Shown one piece after another: positions 7,708 through 11,166 of a DNA stretch of 11,166 nt (its first letter is position 1; each line of letters opens with the position of its first letter). The translations under genes and the position numbers were made by a program. The DNA lies in contig JAIRKN010000083.1 of the NCBI GenBank assembly GCA_031260095.1, positions 1 through 11,166 of the forward strand, read 5' to 3'. The notes under the pieces are model-generated. The model saw only the letters and a list, made by a program, of their open reading frames with translations, made no database searches and was not told the DNA's origin. The DNA is from Tannerella sp. (GTDB taxonomy: Bacteria > Bacteroidota > Bacteroidia > Bacteroidales > Tannerellaceae).

Positions 7708-7730
7708 ACAAAATAATAAATGAAAACAAA
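7701..7730 (-). promoter_or_regulatory. Candidate promoter of the HsdR-N-like gene
   Basis: On the minus strand TTTG (7730-7727), an 18-base spacer, then TATATTTG (7708-7701). The spacer is one base short of the usual range. Transcription from here would give a leader of roughly 95 bases before the ATG at 7600. It is the mirror image of the plus-strand promoter, and its -33 half lies inside the first codons of the AMP nucleosidase gene. Confidence 0.45.
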
Positions 7731-8496
7731 ACAGGAAATTGTAGAAAACTGGTTACCACGATATACGAACCGTAATCCGGAAGATTTTTCCAAATATATC
7801 CTGTTGACCAATTTTACGAAATATGTAGAATTGTTTGCCGAACATTTCAATGCTCCGGTATTGGGATTGAAAAATTCAATGCCGAATGCCGGAAACGGAG
7901 CCATTACCATCATCAATTTCGGAATGGGAAGTTCAAATGCCGCAACAATTATGGATCTTTTATCGGCCGTCAGACCGAAAGCCGTACTGTTTCTCGGAAA
8001 GTGCGGGGGATTGAAAAAAGCGAATGCGATCGGGGATTATGTCTTACCGATAGCCGCCATCAGGGGGGAAGGTACATCGAATGATTATCTTCCGCCGGAA
8101 GTGCCTTCGCTACCGGCATTCTCTATGCTCCGCGCCATCTCATCCGCAATACGCGACAACGGGAAAGATTACTGGACAGGAACTGTCTATACGACAAACC
8201 GGCGTGTCTGGGAATATGATACGATTTTTAAAGAATATCTGAAAAAAACACATGCTACCGGTATCGACATGGAAACAGCTACATTGCTGACAGCCGGTTT
8301 TGCCAATAAGATACCGACAGGCGCATTGCTGATGATTTCAGATATGCCTCTCGAAGAAGATGGGGTTAAGACACTTGAAAGCGATCAGAGTGTAACCCGG
8401 AATTTTGCCCACAAACATGTTGAGCTGGGCATTAAAGCGCTTGAAATGATGATAGAAAAAAAGAAAACCATACAACATATTAAATTCAGTTGGTAA
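7720..8496 (+). CDS. amn: AMP nucleosidase (short form)
   Basis: 258-residue member of the PNP/UDP phosphorylase fold that matches the short AMP nucleosidases of Bacteroidota. The reaction is AMP + water to adenine + ribose 5-phosphate, in purine salvage and adenylate balance. The phosphate-binding part is INFGMGSSNAATIMDLL (residues 65-81), the core strand is LFLGKCGGL (90-98), EGTSNDYLPPEVP is at 117-129, and the ribose/base site GIDMETATLL (181-190) is followed by MISDMPL, with Asp208 the likely catalytic acid. It lacks the N-terminal AMP-regulated domain of the ~480-residue E. coli Amn, so allosteric control should differ. holA starts one base after its stop codon, so translation is probably coupled. 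A related nucleoside phosphorylase activity cannot be fully excluded. Confidence 0.88.
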   Translation: MKTKQEIVENWLPRYTNRNPEDFSKYILLTNFTKYVELFAEHFNAPVLGLKNSMPNAGNGAITIINFGMGSSNAATIMDLLSAVRPKAVLFLGKCGGLKKANAIGDYVLPIAAIRGEGTSNDYLPPEVPSLPAFSMLRAISSAIRDNGKDYWTGTVYTTNRRVWEYDTIFKEYLKKTHATGIDMETATLLTAGFANKIPTGALLMISDMPLEEDGVKTLESDQSVTRNFAHKHVELGIKALEMMIEKKKTIQHIKFSW

Positions 8497-8497
8497 G

Positions 8498-9520
8498 ATG
8501 GCCGTGAAAGAATATACATTTGAAGAGATATGCCGTGGGATAACAGATAGAAATTTTGCGCCTGTTTATGTCCTGATGGGAGAAGAACCTTATTTTATTG
8601 ATGCAATCGAAAATTTGTTGGTTCAACACGTCCTGAATGATACGGAACGTGATTTTAACCAGATGATATTTTATGGCAAAGACTCCAATGCAGTGGATAT
8701 CATGAATACGGCGCGCCGTTATCCGATGATGGCCGAGCGTCAGCTTGTCATTGTAAAGGAAGCGCAGGATCTGAACAAAATCGAACTTTTGAGCCATTAC
8801 GTGAAAGCGCCCGTACAGTCAACCGTTTTAGTGATCTGCCATAAATATAAAAAAATAGACGGACGCAAAAGTATTCTGACAGAAACGAAGAAAAACGGGA
8901 TCCTGTTTGACTCGAAAAAAATCTACGAAAACAAAATGGCCGGTTTCATTGTATCGTTCATGAAACAACGCTCCATGGACATTGATGGGAAAAGTGCGCA
9001 GATGCTGGCTGATTATTTAGGTAATAATATCGGGCGGTTATCCAAAGAGGCCGATAAACTAAAAATTATTCTCGGTGAAAACACATCTAAACGCATCACG
9101 CCCGAGATCATTGAGGAAAATATCGGGATCAATAAAGATTATAACAGTTATGAACTGGTGAACGCCATAGCATCTAAAGATGTGCTGCGGGCTAATCGTA
9201 TTGCCGGTTATTTTGATAAAAATGAAAAAGCCCATTCAAACCAAAATGTATTATCCGTGTTATTCAATTTTTTCACAAACCTTATGATCTGCTTCTATTC
9301 AAAAGACAAATCAGAAAGGGGTGTTATGCAAACGCTTAACCTTCAATGGGGTTTTCAGGCAAAAGATTATTTATTAGGCCTGCGCAACTATACAGCCATG
9401 AAGGTTTTTGACGTTATTCACGAAATACGACTGGCTGACGCCAAAGCCAAAGGATTCGAAAATAGTTCCGCTACCACCGGAGATATTTATAAAGAGCTAT
9501 TATACAAAACTATGCATTAA
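8498..9520 (+). CDS. holA: DNA polymerase III delta subunit
   Basis: 340-residue delta subunit of the clamp loader, which opens the beta sliding clamp and helps load it on primed DNA. The N-terminal region PVYVLMGEEPYFIDAIENLL (residues 22-41) is the degenerate nucleotide-binding start typical of delta, with the DFNQMIFYG segment (52-60) after it. The middle third holds the AAA+-like lid part (MLADYLGNNIGRLSKEADKL), and the helical C-terminal third forms the collar domain, with the end motif DAKAKGFENSSATTGDIYKEL close to the family's usual DxxxKG...D. Length is normal. It directly follows AMP nucleosidase with a one-base gap. No clear terminator hairpin follows its stop codon. Confidence 0.94.
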   Translation: MAVKEYTFEEICRGITDRNFAPVYVLMGEEPYFIDAIENLLVQHVLNDTERDFNQMIFYGKDSNAVDIMNTARRYPMMAERQLVIVKEAQDLNKIELLSHYVKAPVQSTVLVICHKYKKIDGRKSILTETKKNGILFDSKKIYENKMAGFIVSFMKQRSMDIDGKSAQMLADYLGNNIGRLSKEADKLKIILGENTSKRITPEIIEENIGINKDYNSYELVNAIASKDVLRANRIAGYFDKNEKAHSNQNVLSVLFNFFTNLMICFYSKDKSERGVMQTLNLQWGFQAKDYLLGLRNYTAMKVFDVIHEIRLADAKAKGFENSSATTGDIYKELLYKTMH

Positions 9521-9702
9521 AATACAGTCTTTGTAACGTTGTGAGAATTAAATATTCCCAATATTCGTATAAGCTTCCTGAAAAAACAAAAGAAATAAGA
9601 AGTTTACATTCCTATCATAAAAGCGATCCCTTTTCATGAGCTGTTCCTTGGGTACTGGTCCGACTGTTTTATATAAATTATAGTCATATTGTCACTCATA
9701 AA

Positions 9703-9711
9703 ACAAATGTA
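9703..9711. repeat. ACAAATGTA element, copy 1
   Basis: First copy of the recurring element, directly before the 9712-9732 palindrome. The other copies are at 9769-9778, 9859-9868 and, inverted, at 10124-10133, with a partial copy (GCATTTGTA) at 10193-10201. Confidence 0.55.
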
Positions 9712-9712
9712 T

Positions 9713-9732
9713 TTTACGGATACATCCGTAAA
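9713..9732. repeat. Perfect 9-bp inverted repeat TTTACGGAT/ATCCGTAAA
   Basis: Arms TTTACGGAT (9713-9721) and ATCCGTAAA (9724-9732) are separated by two bases (AC). As DNA this is an operator-like palindrome; as RNA it would fold as an 8-bp stem with a four-base loop. There is no U-run after the right arm, so it is not a standard terminator. Confidence 0.65.
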
Positions 9733-9767
9733 CGTCAACAATTGGTGAAAAGCAACTTTTTGTATGG

Positions 9768-9779
9768 TTACAAATGTAA
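9768..9779. repeat. TTACAAATGTAA element, copy 2
   Basis: Five-base inverted arms TTACA and TGTAA flank a two-base centre AA; the core TACAAATGTA is at 9769-9778. It is preceded by G, so GTTACAA (9767-9773) is also a copy of the heptamer found elsewhere in this spacer. Confidence 0.5.
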
Positions 9780-9792
9780 TGCATGCACATCG

Positions 9793-9843
9793 GTAACGTA
9801 TTTATTATTGCCGTTACAATTCTAACCGCATCAAAATTGTAAC
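9793..9843. repeat. Two overlapping, mutually exclusive inverted repeats
   Basis: GTTACAATT (9813-9821) pairs perfectly with AATTGTAAC (9835-9843) across 13 bases. The same GTTAC can instead pair upstream, as CGTTAC (9812-9817) with GTAACG (9793-9798). If transcribed, only one of the two hairpins could form at a time. Confidence 0.55.
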
Positions 9844-9850
9844 AATAGAT

Positions 9851-9869
9851 GACAAATATACAAATGTAA
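9851..9869. repeat. TACAAATGTA element copy 3, with a match to the amn promoter
   Basis: GACAAATATACAAA (9851-9864) is identical over 14 bases to 7699-7712 in the AMP nucleosidase promoter palindrome, and runs into the TACAAATGTA element (9859-9868). On the minus strand the stretch holds two back-to-back TAnnTTTG boxes. Confidence 0.5.
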
Positions 9870-10123
9870 AATATCCATTTCCCCTTTCATTATATTTATG
9901 TGTAATACAAAATTATAATACTGATAATATGTATTTTACGTGGATTTAATAAAGTTAAACTTAATATAATAGATATATTTTGAAATACTTTTGTAAATTA
10001 TGTCGGGAAATAGCTTTATAATCATCACTTTTTGAAAATTAAATAATTAATAATTAATAAATTATGACTAAATATTAAAGTTTTACTTTATTATTTATAA
10101 AGCCTCTCTAATTATCATTTCGA

Positions 10124-10133
10124 TACATTTGTA
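10124..10133. repeat. TACATTTGTA element, inverted copy 4
   Basis: Exact reverse complement of the 9769-9778 and 9859-9868 elements. On the plus strand it is also a TAnnTTTG box, but no TTG lies at promoter spacing upstream. Confidence 0.5.
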
Positions 10134-10189
10134 TTCGTCGCGACTTTTTCATGTATACATTTATGCCTTGAATTTGTTTACAAAAATAA

Positions 10190-10221
10190 TTTGCATTTGT
10201 AAATTACATTGTTTATATTTG
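10190..10221 (+). promoter_or_regulatory. Promoter of the XRE-type regulator gene
   Basis: TTTG at 10190-10193, a 20-base spacer and TATATTTG at 10214-10221 match the Bacteroidota consensus. The predicted leader is about 55-60 bases before the ATG at 10285. The -7 box lies in the left arm of a perfect inverted repeat. Confidence 0.7.
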
Positions 10222-10241
10222 TAGCCTGTTTTACAAATATA
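10214..10241. repeat. Perfect 10-bp inverted repeat over the XRE promoter
   Basis: TATATTTGTA (10214-10223) and TACAAATATA (10232-10241) are exact reverse complements around an eight-base centre. It covers the -7 box and the expected start of transcription, the usual place for an autoregulatory operator. A smaller inverted repeat, TTTGT-TT-ACAAA, lies just upstream at 10173-10184. Confidence 0.65.
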
Positions 10242-10284
10242 TAATCCGCCAATTTGTCATACTATTTTAAATATAAATCAAATC

Positions 10285-10950
10285 ATGAATGAAAAAGAAC
10301 GTATCATCCGGATCATGAATGAAGAGAATATGAACGCTTCCCAATTTTCTGAATCTATCGGGATTCAACGGGCCGCCATATCGCATATAATAGCCGGACG
10401 TAATAACCCTAGCCTTGATGTTATAAAGAAAATCCTCAAAAAATTCTCCACTATCAACCCGGATTGGCTTCTTTATGGAGAAGGCCCTATGAGACGAAAT
10501 GTTCAAAATGACGGTAATAATTCCCATATAGCTGCAACAAGCAGGCAAGATCCGGATAGGATATCGGAATCCGTTTCAGATAACAGTGCAAAATACAAAA
10601 ACAGTTCCGCAGCTATGTCTGAAAAATATGATTTATTCTCACTGCCGCCGGCGGCATCCCGGCAATCATCAGTACCGGAAACACGACCCGCCGGAAACAA
10701 GGTGACCACAGACAGGAAAACGAATACGACCATTCCTGTACAAAACAGTATATATCCTACCGATATTCGTACGGAAATACATTTTACGGATGAAAAAATA
10801 CAGGGAGAAGAAGTTAACTGCACCGCAAATCAGGCAAAAGAGATTGTAAAAGAAACCATTATATATAAGGAACGCCCCAATAAAACAATCGAAAAATTAT
10901 TAATTTTCTATTCGGATAAGACGTTCGAAACTTTTATTCCCGAAAAATAA
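10285..10950 (+). CDS. XRE-family helix-turn-helix regulator
   Basis: 221-residue putative DNA-binding protein. An N-terminal XRE/Cro-type helix-turn-helix spans about residues 4-66: NASQFSESIGIQRAAISHIIAGRNNPSLDV holds the turn and recognition helix, ending in NPDWLLYGEGPM, the typical close of this subfamily in Bacteroidota. Residues ~70-165 are polar, rich in Ser, Asn, Pro and Asp, and probably disordered. The C-terminal ~35 residues (VKETIIYKERPNKTIEKLLIFYSDKTFETFIP) form a short conserved-looking module that I recall from related Bacteroidota regulators and that may mediate dimer or ligand contacts. There is no membrane segment or peptidase motif of LexA/CI type. The promoter palindrome suggests autoregulation. 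Its targets are unknown; the repeats upstream are candidates. Confidence 0.88.
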   Translation: MNEKERIIRIMNEENMNASQFSESIGIQRAAISHIIAGRNNPSLDVIKKILKKFSTINPDWLLYGEGPMRRNVQNDGNNSHIAATSRQDPDRISESVSDNSAKYKNSSAAMSEKYDLFSLPPAASRQSSVPETRPAGNKVTTDRKTNTTIPVQNSIYPTDIRTEIHFTDEKIQGEEVNCTANQAKEIVKETIIYKERPNKTIEKLLIFYSDKTFETFIPEK

Positions 10951-11025
10951 GACGAATGATACCGCTTTGCGCAAATTGAGAATTTAGAAAACAACGCCTG
11001 ATATGCGGTGGAGTAGATAAAAACC

Positions 11026-11166
11026 TCAAGCTATATTACGTATGATTGTGTAGGCAATGATTATTATCGCCAGAATAAGAATAGCCCATTTGTCATAAAA
11101 GATTCTACGTAAACGTAATCTTCTTTTATTGGACAGATTTGCGATATATTCAATATAGATTCCGAA
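11026..11166 (-). CDS. C-terminal part of a membrane protein (runs off the window)
   Basis: Open frame on the minus strand from the window edge to a TGA at 11028-11026, 46 visible residues with no start codon, so the gene begins outside the window. The visible part has a basic stretch, NKRRLRLRRIFYDK, followed by a strongly hydrophobic segment, WAILILAIIIIAYTII, and a short tail RNIA. This is the pattern of a last membrane helix with the positive side in the cytoplasm. I do not recognise the family. It converges on the XRE gene across 75 bases, where TTTGCGCAAA (10966-10975) is a perfect 10-base palindrome. Confidence 0.55.
   Translation of the reverse strand, partial: FGIYIEYIANLSNKRRLRLRRIFYDKWAILILAIIIIAYTIIRNIA

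Larger units (their letters stand above)
9707..9940. repeat. Direct repeat ATGTATTTTACG, two copies
   Basis: Copies at 9707-9718 and 9929-9940 are identical over 12 bases, followed by GGAT and TGGAT respectively, so similarity continues with a one-base shift. The copies enclose most of the inverted repeats of this spacer. Confidence 0.5.
9521..10284. other. 764-base AT-rich, repeat-filled gene-free region
   Basis: Stops in all frames and very high AT content argue against a coding gene. I find no tRNA, rRNA, CRISPR or transposase remnant. What it does hold: several inverted repeats, four copies of a TACAAATGTA-type element, four copies of the heptamer TTGTAAC/GTTACAA, many TAnnTTTG boxes on both strands, and homopolymer-like AT stretches at about 9960-10080. 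Its right end contains the promoter of the XRE gene. Regulatory DNA or an unrecognised small RNA is possible; nothing identifies a known RNA family. Confidence 0.7.

Noticed and set aside
9610..9640. Terminator after holA (AAAAG...CTTTT)
   Set aside because: Only five pairs, mostly A-T, and too far from the stop codon to be convincing.
10060..10100. Hairpin TAAAG-TTTTA-CTTTA as a terminator
   Set aside because: A 5-bp AT-only stem in a very AT-rich stretch is likely chance.
9521..10284. CRISPR array, decayed transposon or known structural RNA
   Set aside because: Repeats are short and irregularly spaced, no transposase remnant or terminal inverted repeats with target duplication are seen, and no known RNA fold is recognisable.

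Overview
The window is a stretch of core chromosome from a member of the Bacteroidota, most likely the order Bacteroidales. Four things point there. The RNA polymerase omega-like protein (RpoZ/Rpb6 type), DUF4293 and BamD are of the Bacteroidota form. AMP nucleosidase is the short form. The paired genes for phenylacetate-CoA ligase and a tandem ACT-domain protein are typical of the group. Several genes are preceded by the Bacteroidota promoter pattern (TTG/TTTG, about 19-20 bases, TAnnTTTG) and lack strong Shine-Dalgarno sequences. I see no mobile element, CRISPR array, tRNA or rRNA.

Layout. Positions 62-3538 (+) form a compact housekeeping operon: phoH, purC (purine synthesis), a UbiE/MenG methyltransferase (menaquinone synthesis) and aroE (shikimate pathway). 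It converges on a minus-strand operon at 5213-3559: bamD (outer-membrane protein assembly), an omega-like RNA polymerase subunit and the membrane protein DUF4293. Next, also on the minus strand (7093-5283), come a phenylacetate-CoA ligase gene and the tandem ACT-domain gene, a likely pair for aryl-acetate/aromatic amino acid metabolism and its sensing. A stand-alone HsdR N-terminal-type nuclease-fold gene (7600-7148, -) is divergent from AMP nucleosidase and holA (DNA polymerase III delta; 7720-9520, +). The divergent spacer holds a near-perfect palindrome that carries a TATATTTG box on each strand.

Positions 9521-10284 are a 764-base, very AT-rich gene-free stretch with many inverted repeats, a recurring TACAAATGTA-type element and unusually many TAnnTTTG boxes. 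It precedes an XRE-type regulator (10285-10950, +) with an N-terminal helix-turn-helix, a long polar linker and a short hydrophobic C-terminal module. The regulator's promoter is itself a perfect inverted repeat. The window ends inside a minus-strand gene whose visible C-terminus is a single membrane segment.

Most of the window is ordinary core genome. The parts that deserve a second look are the palindromic promoters, the repeat-rich spacer before the XRE gene, the orphan HsdR-N-like gene, and the ligase/ACT pair. I found no clear evidence of a new multi-gene defence or mobile system.
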